From: Methylopila turkensis
GTDB lineage: Bacteria > Pseudomonadota > Alphaproteobacteria > Rhizobiales > Methylopilaceae
Reading direction: 5' to 3'
DNA length: 64,000 nucleotides
Assembly: GCF_027922325.1 (NCBI RefSeq)
Contig: NZ_BSFL01000001.1
Coordinates: 496,001-560,000 of the forward strand
Shown here: positions 36,872-45,827 of the stretch, piece after piece
Position numbering within the stretch: the stretch's first letter is position 1
Layout of the letters: the number at the start of each line of letters is the position of its first letter
Notes under the pieces: model-generated
Seen by the model: the letters and a program-made list of their open reading frames with translations, nothing else
Told to the model about the DNA's origin: nothing
Database searches by the model: none
Program-made: the position numbers and the translations under genes

Positions 36872-38119
36872 ATGGCGACGGACCCGACGCTCTCCGCGCG
36901 CGAACGGCGGCTGATCGAGGCGGTGGCGAGCCCGGTGCTCGTGATCGCGGCGGGGAACGACGCCGTGATCCTCGCCGCAAATCCCGCCGCGCGGCGGCTG
37001 CTCGGCGAGCGGGCGGCGGCGCGGCGCCGGCTCGCTGAGGCGCTGGGGCCGGACGCCGCGGCCGCGCTCGCCCGGGCGATCGGCGCGATGGCGCTGAACG
37101 GCGCCGGCGCGGGCGTGACGCTCGACTGCGGAGCGGCGGGCGCAATCCGGTTCGAGCTCGCGCGCGATCCGAAGGACCCCGGGCTCGTGGTCGCGACGCT
37201 CCGCCCCGAGGGGGCGCCCCCCACCGGCGCGGCCGACGAACGGGCGGAGCTGCGCGCCGTGCTGGAGTCGCTGCCCGTCGGGGTCGAGCTCTATGACCGC
37301 GACTTCAACGCCCTGTTCTACAACAGCGCCTCGGACGCGCTGTTCGATTACGCCGGCGTGGCGATCGCCCATCACGACCACTGGTGGCGGCTCGCCTTTC
37401 CCGACGCGGAGGCGCGCCGGAGCGCGCGGCAGGACTGGCGGCGCACGGTCGCCGCGGCGCGTGCCGACCCCTCCCGCGCCCACATGGCCGAATGGACCGT
37501 CCGCACGCGCGACGGCGGCGACCGCGTCATCCAGTTCTTCTACCGCTTCCTCGGCGAACGTTACGCCCTCGTCCTATGGGACGTGACGGAGCAGCGCCGG
37601 CTGGAGGCGGAGCTGCGCTCGGCGGCGCGGACGGACGCGCTCACCGGCGCGGCGAACCGTCGGCGCTTCGGCGAACGGCTCGCCCATGACGTCGCGGCCG
37701 CGCGCGCCGGCGGCGGTCCGCTCGCGCTGATCGTGCTCGACATCGACCACTTCAAGGCCATCAACGACCGCTTCGGCCACGCCGTGGGGGACGACGCGCT
37801 GAAGGCGGTGGCCGACCGCGCCGCCCGCGCCCTGCGGCGCGACGACATGCTGGCGCGGGTCGGCGGCGAGGAGTTCGCCGCGCTGCTGCCGCAGGCCGGC
37901 CGCGCGGAGGCCAAGACGGTCGCGGAGCGCCTGCACGCGGCGGTCGCGGGAACCCCGATCGTCGCCGGCGCCGTCACGCTCGGGGTGACCGTCAGCCTCG
38001 GCGTCGCGCTGCTGCGCGACAGCGACGGCGCGCCGGACGATCTGTTCGCCCGCGCGGACGCGGCGCTCTACGCCGCCAAGGCGTCCGGCCGCAACAGGGT
38101 CGTGTTCGAGGAACGCTAA
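36872..38119 (+). CDS. PAS-GGDEF diguanylate cyclase
   Basis: A 415-residue protein with an N-terminal PAS-like segment (residues 12-115), a second PAS domain (about 125-245, beginning LRAVLESLPVGVELYDRDFNALFYN) and a C-terminal GGDEF domain. The active site reads GGEEF (331-335), an accepted variant. TDALTGAANRRRFGERL and the metal-binding VLDIDHFKAINDRFGH are intact. The allosteric I-site RxxD is at residues 322-325. It should therefore make cyclic di-GMP with product inhibition. There is no membrane segment, but flanking genes 24 and 120 bases away encode paired membrane proteins. The PAS ligand is unknown. Confidence 0.92.
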   Translation: MATDPTLSARERRLIEAVASPVLVIAAGNDAVILAANPAARRLLGERAAARRRLAEALGPDAAAALARAIGAMALNGAGAGVTLDCGAAGAIRFELARDPKDPGLVVATLRPEGAPPTGAADERAELRAVLESLPVGVELYDRDFNALFYNSASDALFDYAGVAIAHHDHWWRLAFPDAEARRSARQDWRRTVAAARADPSRAHMAEWTVRTRDGGDRVIQFFYRFLGERYALVLWDVTEQRRLEAELRSAARTDALTGAANRRRFGERLAHDVAAARAGGGPLALIVLDIDHFKAINDRFGHAVGDDALKAVADRAARALRRDDMLARVGGEEFAALLPQAGRAEAKTVAERLHAAVAGTPIVAGAVTLGVTVSLGVALLRDSDGAPDDLFARADAALYAAKASGRNRVVFEER

Positions 38120-38238
38120 GGATGGCCGCAGACAAGCGTTGACTCAGACCGGAGCCCAATACCAAAAAGAGCCTTAAACCACGCGCCGCCGTCGCGCGCC
38201 CCGGCCGCCGGTTCGGTCCGGTCAGGAGACCATCCGCC

Positions 38239-38886
38239 ATGGGAATCGAGCGGCTCGTCCTGACGCAGGTGATCGTCTATTCGGTCGCCGTGCTGATCGT
38301 CGCGCTGACGCTCGCGATCGTGCTGGACCTGTTCAGCCTGCGGCGCCTGCCCGCCGAGATCCGCAGATACGTCTACCGCACCTTCCTGGTCGGCATCCTT
38401 GGGCTCGTGCTCGCCTTCGTCACCGGCGTGCTGAAGACGCCGGGCGAGATCGAGAACGCGGTCGGCCAGGTGGTGGCGCGCTCGACCGAGAACAACATCC
38501 GCCTCTCCAACGCCCGCTCCTCCGCCATCCTGCCGGAGGCGCTGGCGGGCGCCGCGCCGCGGCCGGCCGATCCGCAGTCCGCGCCTGTGGTCTACATGCA
38601 GGCCTCGACGCTCGCCCAGAAGAACGGCGCGGGGCCGTTCCTCGCCGCCCTGAGGCAGGCGGGGGTGAAGACGCCGGGCGTCGAGATCGTCGGCGTGCGA
38701 GCGCCACCCAAAGCCGAGCTGCGCTACTTCAACGAGGGCGACAAGGATCTCGCCGACAGGATCGCCGGCGTCGCCCGCGCAAACGGTTTCGACGACGTCG
38801 TGGTCAAGATCATCACCAGCTACAAGGCCCCGCCGGGCCAGCTCGAATTCTGGTACCCCCGCGCCGTGGCCGACCCCGCGCCCTGA
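38239..38886 (+). CDS. Membrane-anchored protein of unknown function (paralogue B)
   Basis: A 215-residue paralogue of the 36242 gene. Two N-terminal membrane segments (residues 8-31 and 46-66) precede a linker and a C-terminal domain. That domain aligns end to end with paralogue A: VVYMQASTLAQ, ALRQAGVKTPGVEIV, AELRYFNEGDKDLADRIAGVA, SYKAPPGQLEFWYPR. AGGAG stands 11 bases before the ATG. It follows the diguanylate cyclase by 120 bases and converges on a spermidine-synthase-like gene. Function unknown; the conserved RYFN...D and (M/L)EFWYPR motifs would be the search handles. Confidence 0.8.
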   Translation: MGIERLVLTQVIVYSVAVLIVALTLAIVLDLFSLRRLPAEIRRYVYRTFLVGILGLVLAFVTGVLKTPGEIENAVGQVVARSTENNIRLSNARSSAILPEALAGAAPRPADPQSAPVVYMQASTLAQKNGAGPFLAALRQAGVKTPGVEIVGVRAPPKAELRYFNEGDKDLADRIAGVARANGFDDVVVKIITSYKAPPGQLEFWYPRAVADPAP

Positions 38887-38902
38887 GGCGCGAAGCCTCT
38901 CC

Positions 38903-41134
38903 TCAGTGGGCGAAGGCCTCGAGGATGTTGCTGAAATCGTCGGTCCACGGTCGGCGCGCGAGGTCCGGCGCGACGCGCGTCCAGCCACCTCCGGTCGCGA
39001 TCGATCCGACGTCGGCGTCGTTCGCCGCCAGCATCACCGCCGTCACGCTGGTGCGCATCCGCGCCGAGATCGGCTCGTCCAGGTCGCCCTCGCGCCGGAC
39101 CCATGCGGCGAACCCGAGATCGGCGCTGACGCGGGCGAGGATCGGCGCGAGCTCGAGATGCCGGTTCGAGACGTGCATCAGGATGGCGCCGCCGGGGGCG
39201 AGCTTCGAGCGGTAGAGCGCCAGCGCCTCGCGGGTCATCAGATGCGCCGGGATGGCGTCGGACGAGAAGGCGTCGACCACCACGAGGCCGAAGCCGCCGG
39301 GCTGATCGGCCATGGTGAGGCGGGCGTCGCCCAGCACCAGCGGCGCGTCGGGAGCGCAGGCGCCCACGAACGGGAACCGGCCGCCCGGCCGCGCGAGCCG
39401 GATCACGGTGTCGTCGATCTCGAGGAAGCGCCAGGTCTCGCCCGTGGCCCGATGGCAGGCGAGGCTGCCGCTGCCGAGCCCGATGACGGCGACCTCGCCG
39501 AGCGAGCCGCCGCGGGCCGCGCGGATCGCCGCGACGCCCTGCCCGAGCGCGCCTTCGCGGGTGTAGTAGGTGGTCGGCTCCGGCGCGCCCTCGTAAGGCG
39601 AGCCGTCGTCGTTCGCGACGCGCATGGCGCCGTGGATGGTGTTGCCGTGCACCAGCGTCAGGAAGCGACCGTCGGCGGTCGGCGAGACGCGGTGCACGCC
39701 GAAGAACGAACGCAGGCTCTCGCCGCGCTGCGCGCCGGGCGTCACCCCGCAGGCGACCAGGGCGGCGCCGAGCGCGAGCGGGACCACGCGGGCGGGCCGG
39801 CCCCAGAGCGCGACCATGCCGCCGGCGAAGGCGAGCGTCAGCGCGACATGCACGCCGAAGCCGGCCGACGGGTCGATCGCGGCGTAGAGCGCGCCGAGGG
39901 CGACGGCGCCGAACGCGATCACGCCGATCGCGACGAGGTCGCGGCGGGCCTCGCCCTTGAACGCGAGGCCCGGCAGGCAGAGCGCCGCCGCGGCGAGCAG
40001 CAGCGGGTATTCGGCGACGGTCGAGAACAGGCGCGGGGCCGCGAGCGCGGCGAATGAGCCGCCGAGCACGCCGCCGAGCGACATGAACAGATAGAAGCGC
40101 GTGAGGTCGCCGGCGGCCGGCCTCAGCGCGTAGAGCCGGCCGTGCGCGGTCAGCGCGACGGCGGTCAGCAGCGCGAGGTGGAGCGGCAGCGCCACCGCGA
40201 TCGGCCAGTCCGACATCAGCGAGACGAAGGCGGCGGCGGTCAGCGCGACCTGCGCGAAGGCGAGCGGCTTCGACGCGATCAGCGGTTTTGCGCGGAACGC
40301 GGCGACGAATGTGAGCAGGAACAGCGCGAGCGGCGCGACCCACAGCAGCGGGGCCGCCGCGACGTCGGTGGTGATGTGCGCGGTGACGGCGACCAGCAGC
40401 GCCGAAGGCACGAAGGCGAGCCCGACCCAGGCCGGCCAGCGCCCGGACGAGGCCGGGTCGCGGACGGCCGGAGCCGCCGCCGCGCCCGCGCCGCCGCGCA
40501 GCGCGGCGAAGCCCGCGAGCGCGATCAGCCCGATCAGCACGGCGTAGCCGGCGGTCCACAGCCGGCTCTGGCCGGCGAGCGCCATCAGCGGTTCGGCGAG
40601 AAGCGGATAGGCGACCAGCGCGCCGACCGAGCCGAGGTTCGAGGCGGCGTAGAGGAAGTAGGGATCGGACGCGCCTTCGCGGCGCGAGGCCGCGAACCAC
40701 GCCTGCAGCAGCGGGCCGTTGGCCGAAAGCGCGAAGAACGGCAGGCCGACCGAGGCCCCGAACAGTCCGAGCAGCCAGATCGCTTCGCCGTCGGCGGGCG
40801 GCCGTCCCCAGCCCGCGGCGACCGCGATCGGCAGGACGGCGAAGCCGACCCCGAGCACGGCGAGATGCGCGATCACGGCGTTCCTGAGCGTCAGCGTGCG
40901 GGTGATGAGGTGCGCATAGGCGTAGCCGCCGAGCAGCAGCGCCTGAAAGAACACCATGGCGACCGACCACACGCCCGGCGCGCCGCCAAGCGTCGGCAGC
41001 ACCATCTTGGCGAACATGGGCTGCACGGCGAACAGCAGGAAGGCGGAGAGCCCGATCGCCGCGGTGAACGCCGTCGCCGCGCCCGCGACCGCGCGCCGCC
41101 CCGCCGCCGCGCCCTCGATATCCGCCGCCGTCAT
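38903..41134 (-). CDS. Fused membrane transporter-like / spermidine synthase-like protein
   Basis: A 743-residue protein. The first 400 or so residues form about ten to twelve transmembrane helices, beginning ATAFTAAIGLSAFLLFAVQPMFAKMVLPTLGG, a segment typical of the membrane part of fused spermidine synthases. The C-terminal 250 residues are a Rossmann methyltransferase-like spermidine-synthase domain: VIGLGSGSLACH, FLEIDDTVIRLA, LGDARLTMAD and VVVDAFSSDAIPAHLMTREAL. The true substrate of such fusions is not established, so polyamine synthesis is only one option. It is monocistronic and converges on paralogue B. Confidence 0.88.
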   Translation of the reverse strand: MTAADIEGAAAGRRAVAGAATAFTAAIGLSAFLLFAVQPMFAKMVLPTLGGAPGVWSVAMVFFQALLLGGYAYAHLITRTLTLRNAVIAHLAVLGVGFAVLPIAVAAGWGRPPADGEAIWLLGLFGASVGLPFFALSANGPLLQAWFAASRREGASDPYFLYAASNLGSVGALVAYPLLAEPLMALAGQSRLWTAGYAVLIGLIALAGFAALRGGAGAAAAPAVRDPASSGRWPAWVGLAFVPSALLVAVTAHITTDVAAAPLLWVAPLALFLLTFVAAFRAKPLIASKPLAFAQVALTAAAFVSLMSDWPIAVALPLHLALLTAVALTAHGRLYALRPAAGDLTRFYLFMSLGGVLGGSFAALAAPRLFSTVAEYPLLLAAAALCLPGLAFKGEARRDLVAIGVIAFGAVALGALYAAIDPSAGFGVHVALTLAFAGGMVALWGRPARVVPLALGAALVACGVTPGAQRGESLRSFFGVHRVSPTADGRFLTLVHGNTIHGAMRVANDDGSPYEGAPEPTTYYTREGALGQGVAAIRAARGGSLGEVAVIGLGSGSLACHRATGETWRFLEIDDTVIRLARPGGRFPFVGACAPDAPLVLGDARLTMADQPGGFGLVVVDAFSSDAIPAHLMTREALALYRSKLAPGGAILMHVSNRHLELAPILARVSADLGFAAWVRREGDLDEPISARMRTSVTAVMLAANDADVGSIATGGGWTRVAPDLARRPWTDDFSNILEAFAH

Positions 41135-41191
41135 GTCGCCCGTCTCCCGCGTCCCGGCAAGACGCTAGACGGCCACCGCTTAACGACGCCC

Positions 41192-41761
41192 TTATGCGGG
41201 CGGCGACGCCCTCAGAATCATCACCTTGGTGTCGCCATAGGCGCGGGTTTCGAGCTCCTCGAAGCCGGCGGGCGTCGCGACGTCGGCGTCGGCCGCCTCC
41301 TCCCAGACGACGAGGGCGCCGGGCGTCAGCCAGCCGCCGTCGTGGGCGGAGGCGATCGCGCGCTCGCCGAGGCCGCGACCGTAGGGCGGATCGGCGAAGA
41401 CGAGGTCGAAGGGCGCGACCGCGCCGATGGACCCAAGATGGGTCGCGTCGCGGCGGGCGATGCGGCTCACGCCGCCGAGACCGAAGGCCTCGACGTTGGC
41501 GCGCAGGCAGGCGCGCGCCTCCGCGCCCTCGTCCACGAACAGCGCGTAGCGCGCCCCGCGCGACAGCGCCTCGATGCCGAGAGCGCCGGTGCCGGCGAAC
41601 AGGTCGAGCGTGCGCGCGCCGTCGGCCGGATCGCCATAGGCGTGGGCCAGCACGTTGAACAGCGCCTCGCGCAGCCGGTCGGTGGTGGGGCGGATCGCGC
41701 GCGAGTCCGCCGCCGGACCTTTGAGCGCGCGGCCCTTGAACTTACCGCCGACGATCCGCAC
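41192..41761 (-). CDS. rsmD: 16S rRNA (guanine(966)-N(2))-methyltransferase
   Basis: A 189-residue SAM-dependent RNA methyltransferase acting on 16S rRNA G966. The N-terminal [16 protein letters not shown] and [15 protein letters not shown] are diagnostic. The SAM site is [20 protein letters not shown], and the catalytic motif is [16 protein letters not shown]. The start is a GTG at 41761 that overlaps the end of the upstream pseudouridine synthase gene by 20 bases in another frame, so the two form one operon. Confidence 0.93.
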   Translation of the reverse strand: MRIVGGKFKGRALKGPAADSRAIRPTTDRLREALFNVLAHAYGDPADGARTLDLFAGTGALGIEALSRGARYALFVDEGAEARACLRANVEAFGLGGVSRIARRDATHLGSIGAVAPFDLVFADPPYGRGLGERAIASAHDGGWLTPGALVVWEEAADADVATPAGFEELETRAYGDTKVMILRASPPA

Positions 41762-43850
41762 CGCCCGGCCGTCCCTTGCCGCCGCCGGGCTTGCCCCCAG
41801 CAGGCCTGCCCCCGCCGCCAGGCTTTCCGCCCGGACCGCGCGGCTTGAACCCGCCGGGCTTGCCGCCTGGCTTGAAGCCGCCTGGCTTGCCGCCGCCGGG
41901 CTTCGCCTCGCGCGGGCGGCCGTCGCTGCGCGGCGCGGCGCCGTCGCTGCGCGGGCGACCCGCGAATTTCGGACGGTCGCCGGCGGGGCGGTCGCCCGCC
42001 GGACGATCGGCGCGCGGGCGGTCGCCGCGCGCAGGACCTGAGCGCCGCTCGCCCTGCGTCCGTTCCGGCCGCTCGCCGTCGGCGCGACGCGGCGCGCGCG
42101 CGCCCTCGGGACGCTCGCGGCGCTCCGACGTCGCGGCGTCGTCGCGCCAGCGCGGCGCGGAGGTCCGCGGCGCGGCAGGACGACGTTCGCCGCCGGGAGC
42201 CTCCGGGCGATCGGGGCGCGGGGCGCGCACGGGACGCTCGCCGCCTTCGCTACGCGCGAACGGGCGCGGCGCGCGGGCGGGACGATCGCCGCGATCGTCG
42301 CGCCGCGGGCCGCGATCGGGGCCGTCGGGACGCGGAGCCCGCACGGGACGCTCGCCGCCTTCGCTGCGCGCGAACGGGCGCGGGCCGCGGGCGGGACGAT
42401 CGCCGCGATCGTCGCGGCGCGGGCCGCGATCCGGGCCGTCAGGACGCGGAGCTCGCACGGGACGCTCGCCCGCGGCGGACCGGGCGGGACGCTCGGACCG
42501 TTCGCCGCGCTCGGGTCGGGCGCGCGGGCGTTCGCCGCCTTCGTTGCGTGCGAACGGGCGCGGACCGAGGGCGGGACGGTCGCCGCCGTCGTCACGACGC
42601 GGACCGCGATCCGGACGATCGGAACGACCGCCGGGCTTGGCTCCGGCCTTGGGCGCGGCCTTCGCGTCGGCGCGCGGCGGGCGCGGGGCGCGGCCTGCGG
42701 CGCCGAAACGCTCGGCGGCGGCCGGATCGCTGCGGCGCACGCGCTTCGGCGCGGCATCCGCATCGCCGCGCTCGACGCGCTCCACCTTCACCGCGCGGCC
42801 CTTGCGGTCGGCGACGGAGCCCGCGCGCTTCTTCACCGGCGCGCGCTCCTCGCTCGGGCCGGCGGCGGCGGGCGCCGCCATGTCGCGGGGCCGGGCGACC
42901 GGCGCGCGCTTGCCGACGCGCTGCGACGGGTCCTTGAGCCGGTCGCGCTCGGCGGTCGCCCGCGCCTCCGGGCCGGTCTTGCGACCTGCGCCGCGGCCGC
43001 CGGTCACAAGCGGCGCGTCCTCGCCATGGTCGAACGCCGACGCCTCGAAGTCGCAGCCGGCCTCTTCCGCAAGGCGCTTGCCGAGCTGGTCGGCGAGGGT
43101 GCGGGTGCGCACCTCCTCGACCGCGCCCTCGCCAAGGTCGCCGAGCTGGAACGGCCCGAAGGAGATGCGGATCAGGCGGCTGACGGCGAGGCCGAGATGC
43201 TCGGCGACGCGCTTGACCTCGCGGTTCTTGCCCTCGCGCAGCCCGATCTGCAGCCAGCAATTGTCGTTGAGCTGCCGCTCCAGCGTCGCTTCGATGCCGC
43301 CGTAGTGGAAGCCGTCGATGGTCACGCCGTCCTTGAGCGCATCGAGCTTGTCCTGCGTCACCCGGCCGAAGCAGCGCACGCGGTAGCGGCGCAGCCAGCC
43401 GGTCTCGGGCAGCTCCAGCACGCGCGACAGGCCGCCGTCGTTGGTGAGCAGCAGCAGGCCCTCGGTGTTGATGTCGAGCCGGCCGACCGTCACCACCCGC
43501 GGCATCGCGGGCGGAAGGATCTCGAACACCGTCTCGCGGCCTTCGGGATCGTGCGTGGTGGTCACATAGCCGCGCGGCTTGTGGTAGAGCCAGAGCCGCG
43601 TGCGTTCGCGGGCGGGCAAGGCGCGGCCGTCGACCGTCACGCGATCCGCGGGCGTGACGTTGCGGGCGGCGGCGTCGATCACCGCGCCGTTGACCGCGAC
43701 GCGGCCGGCGGCGATCCAGGCCTCGGCCTCGCGGCGCGAGCCGAGGCCGGCGCGGGCGATCACCTTGGCGACGCGCTCGCCGGGCGGCGAGGCGGTCCTG
43801 TCCTCGGCGCCCGGATGCGGGGCGTCGGTGCGGTCGGTTTCATCTGTCAT
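41742..43850 (-). CDS. rluB: RluB/RsuA-type pseudouridine synthase with a ~400-residue Arg/Gly/Pro tail
   Basis: A 702-residue protein. Residues 25-75 are an S4 RNA-binding domain ([23 protein letters not shown]). Residues 85-250 are the catalytic domain, with [18 protein letters not shown] and the active-site Asp126 in [14 protein letters not shown], and [15 protein letters not shown]. The gene should isomerise a uridine in 23S rRNA. From about residue 290 to the end it is a basic, low-complexity tail rich in Arg, Gly, Pro and Asp, with tandem 38-residue (114-base) repeats around 42229-42460. Alphaproteobacterial homologues often have tails, but this one exceeds the enzyme in length. ATG 43850 is chosen because longer starts run into the tadA gene on the other strand. 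Confidence 0.9.
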   Translation of the reverse strand: MTDETDRTDAPHPGAEDRTASPPGERVAKVIARAGLGSRREAEAWIAAGRVAVNGAVIDAAARNVTPADRVTVDGRALPARERTRLWLYHKPRGYVTTTHDPEGRETVFEILPPAMPRVVTVGRLDINTEGLLLLTNDGGLSRVLELPETGWLRRYRVRCFGRVTQDKLDALKDGVTIDGFHYGGIEATLERQLNDNCWLQIGLREGKNREVKRVAEHLGLAVSRLIRISFGPFQLGDLGEGAVEEVRTRTLADQLGKRLAEEAGCDFEASAFDHGEDAPLVTGGRGAGRKTGPEARATAERDRLKDPSQRVGKRAPVARPRDMAAPAAAGPSEERAPVKKRAGSVADRKGRAVKVERVERGDADAAPKRVRRSDPAAAERFGAAGRAPRPPRADAKAAPKAGAKPGGRSDRPDRGPRRDDGGDRPALGPRPFARNEGGERPRARPERGERSERPARSAAGERPVRAPRPDGPDRGPRRDDRGDRPARGPRPFARSEGGERPVRAPRPDGPDRGPRRDDRGDRPARAPRPFARSEGGERPVRAPRPDRPEAPGGERRPAAPRTSAPRWRDDAATSERRERPEGARAPRRADGERPERTQGERRSGPARGDRPRADRPAGDRPAGDRPKFAGRPRSDGAAPRSDGRPREAKPGGGKPGGFKPGGKPGGFKPRGPGGKPGGGGRPAGGKPGGGKGRPGGADRRR

Positions 43851-43869
43851 GACGAGCGGGCGATAGCAC

Positions 43870-44358
43870 GTGAGCGACGGGTTTACGAGGGCGAAGACGG
43901 CCGTGACGCCGATGGCGCGGGCGCTCGACGAGGCGCGGGCCGCCGCCGCGCGCGGCGAGACGCCGGTGGGCGCCGTCGTCATCCGCGACGGCGCCGTGAT
44001 CGCCGCCGCCGGAAACCGCACCCGCGAGCTCAACGACCCGACCGCGCACGCCGAGATGCTGGCGATCCGCGCCGCCTGCGTCGCGACCGGAAGCGAGCGG
44101 CTCGTCGGCTGCGACCTGCACGTGACGCTGGAGCCCTGCCCGATGTGCGCGGGGGCGATCTCCTTCGCCCGCATCCGGCGGCTCTATTTCGGCGCCGAGG
44201 ACCCGAAGGGCGGCGCCGTCACCTCGGGCGTGCGGCTCTACGGGCAGCCGACCTGCCACCATGCGCCCGAAGTCTATCCCGGCATCGGCGAAACCGAATC
44301 CGCCGAACTCCTCAGGGCCTTCTTCCGCGCCCGAAGAGACCCCATGTCGGGTGGGTGA
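43870..44358 (+). CDS. tadA: tRNA-specific adenosine deaminase
   Basis: A 162-residue zinc deaminase converting A34 to inosine in tRNA-Arg. The zinc and catalytic motifs are [16 protein letters not shown] (His and proton-shuttle Glu) and [16 protein letters not shown] (two Cys). Further family matches are [11 protein letters not shown] and [12 protein letters not shown]. It starts at GTG 43870 or, equally plausible, ATG 43912 ([12 protein letters not shown]). It is divergent from the pseudouridine synthase gene with only 19 bases between starts, so their promoters overlap each other's coding region. Confidence 0.94.
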   Translation: MSDGFTRAKTAVTPMARALDEARAAAARGETPVGAVVIRDGAVIAAAGNRTRELNDPTAHAEMLAIRAACVATGSERLVGCDLHVTLEPCPMCAGAISFARIRRLYFGAEDPKGGAVTSGVRLYGQPTCHHAPEVYPGIGETESAELLRAFFRARRDPMSGG

Positions 44359-44411
44359 ACCGGAACGCGTCTGGCGCGTTGTCGGGCTGGGCATTCTTGA
44401 GAGGAAGTTTC

Positions 44412-44570
44412 ATGGACGTCGTCCGCATCCTGATCGCCATTCTGCTGCCGCCGCTCGGCGTGTTCCTGCAGGTGGGCATCGGCCTGCACTTCTGGCTCAA
44501 CATCCTGCTGACCATCCTCGGGTACATCCCGGGCATCATCCACGCCATCTGGGTCATCATCCGCAAATGA
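44412..44570 (+). CDS. YqaE/Pmp3 family small membrane protein
   Basis: A 52-residue proteolipid of the Pmp3/YqaE family with two transmembrane helices: VRILIAILLPPLGVFLQVG and NILLTILGYIPGIIHAIWVI. The LPP(L)GV and GYIPGIIHA(I/L)W signatures are intact. Members are linked to membrane potential and salt or cold stress. GAGGAAG lies before the ATG. Its stop overlaps the start of the DUF4112 gene (ATGA). Confidence 0.92.
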   Translation: MDVVRILIAILLPPLGVFLQVGIGLHFWLNILLTILGYIPGIIHAIWVIIRK

Positions 44571-44953
44571 ACGCGCGCGCCGCGACCGGCTTCGCCGGAC
44601 GCATGCCCCAAACGCCCGGCCACGCCGAGACGCTCGACGAGCTCGACCGGCTCGCGCATCTGCTGGACTCGCGCTGGCGGATTCCCGGCACCAACTGGCG
44701 CTTCGGCGTCGACGCCCTCGTCGGCCTCGTGCCGGTCGCGGGCGACCTCTCGGCGGCGCTGGTGTCCGGCTACATGATCAAGCGCGCGCACGAGCTCGGC
44801 GCGCCGAGCCACGTGCTCGCCCGCATGGTCGGCAACGTGGCGCTCGACACCGTGGTCGGCAGCATTCCGATCCTCGGATCGGTGTTCGACGTCGCCTTCA
44901 AGGCCAACCGCCGCAACATCGCGCTGCTGCGCCGGCATTTCGGCGGGGTCTGA
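44567..44953 (+). CDS. DUF4112 domain-containing protein
   Basis: A 128-residue protein with the DUF4112 pattern: LAHLLDSRWRIPGTNWRFGVDALVGLVPVAGD, then a hydrophobic stretch, then GNVALDTVVGSIPILGSVFDVAFKANRRNIALL. It has two membrane-associated hydrophobic segments. The start overlaps the Pmp3-like gene stop, so the two small membrane proteins are translationally coupled. Function unknown. Confidence 0.9.
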   Translation: MNARAATGFAGRMPQTPGHAETLDELDRLAHLLDSRWRIPGTNWRFGVDALVGLVPVAGDLSAALVSGYMIKRAHELGAPSHVLARMVGNVALDTVVGSIPILGSVFDVAFKANRRNIALLRRHFGGV

Positions 44954-44971
44954 GCGCCGCGCCGCCGCCCT

Positions 44972-45799
44972 TCAGGAGGCCAGCGCCGCTTCGATCGCGC
45001 GCTTGGTCTCCTCGCGCGTGCGCTCGGTCGCGCGCAGCACGGCGGAGGTCTTCAGGAAGTCGAGCAGCGTGATCGCCTCCACATGGGGGCGGATCACAGC
45101 GTCCGGCGCGCGACGTTCGAGCTTAAGCGCCACGATCGCTGCCTGCATGATCTGAACCGAGCCGAGCCCGACCTCCAGCGCATTAGGCGGACGGGGTCCG
45201 TCGAGCACCGCCCCGCCGGTCACGTCGACTGCAATTACAGCGTCGACGTCGCCCAGCACGTCGAACGGGAGCGGGTTGGTCATGGCGCCGTCGATCAGGG
45301 TTCGGTCCCGGTGGACGACCGGTCGGAACAGGCCGGGGATCGCCATCGACGCCGCGACCGCCGGCCTGAGCGGTCCGTCGCGGAACACGATCTCGGCGCG
45401 GGCGAAGAAGTCGGTTGCGATCGCCGCGAACGGGATCGCAAGCTCCTCGAACGTCTCCGCCACGCCCTCCGGCAGGAACAGCTCCATCAGCGTCTCCGCG
45501 TCGAGCAGCACCGGGTTGCGCGAGCCCGCGCCGAACAGGTCCGGCAGCCGGCCGACCCTCGCCTTCCAGAGCTTGCCGACCACGTCGCCGCGCGTCCGGA
45601 GCATCGCCGCGGTGTGAGCGCGCAGCTCCGCCGCGCTCAGGCCGGAGGCGTAGGCCGCGCCGTAGATCGCGCCGATCGACGTGCCGGCGATCGCAGCGGG
45701 ACGGACGCCGAGATCGTCGAACGCCTGCAGCGCATGGATATGGGCGAGGCCGCGCGCCCCTCCGCCGCCGAGCGCGAGGCCGATGCGGCGTGCGCTCAC
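44972..45799 (-). CDS. Patatin-like phospholipase, RssA family
   Basis: A 275-residue serine acyl hydrolase. The oxyanion loop is LALGGGGARGLAHI at residues 8-21, the nucleophile Ser is in IAGTSIGAIYGAAYA (G-x-S-x-G at about residues 39-43), and the catalytic Asp is in LIDGAMTNPLP (the DG(A/G) motif near residue 165). Cytoplasmic, no signal peptide. The start is a GTG at 45799. It lies 28 bases after the DASS transporter gene on the same strand. The lipid substrate is unknown. Confidence 0.92.
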   Translation of the reverse strand: MSARRIGLALGGGGARGLAHIHALQAFDDLGVRPAAIAGTSIGAIYGAAYASGLSAAELRAHTAAMLRTRGDVVGKLWKARVGRLPDLFGAGSRNPVLLDAETLMELFLPEGVAETFEELAIPFAAIATDFFARAEIVFRDGPLRPAVAASMAIPGLFRPVVHRDRTLIDGAMTNPLPFDVLGDVDAVIAVDVTGGAVLDGPRPPNALEVGLGSVQIMQAAIVALKLERRAPDAVIRPHVEAITLLDFLKTSAVLRATERTREETKRAIEAALAS

Positions 45800-45827
45800 G
45801 CCGTCGACCCGCTGATCCGTGCCGACG

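Noticed and set aside
41776..43305. Plus-strand open frame opposite the pseudouridine synthase tail
   Set aside because: It is the mirror of the repetitive R/G/P tail and consists of Arg/Ser/Pro runs. The minus-strand gene has catalytic motifs in frame with the tail.
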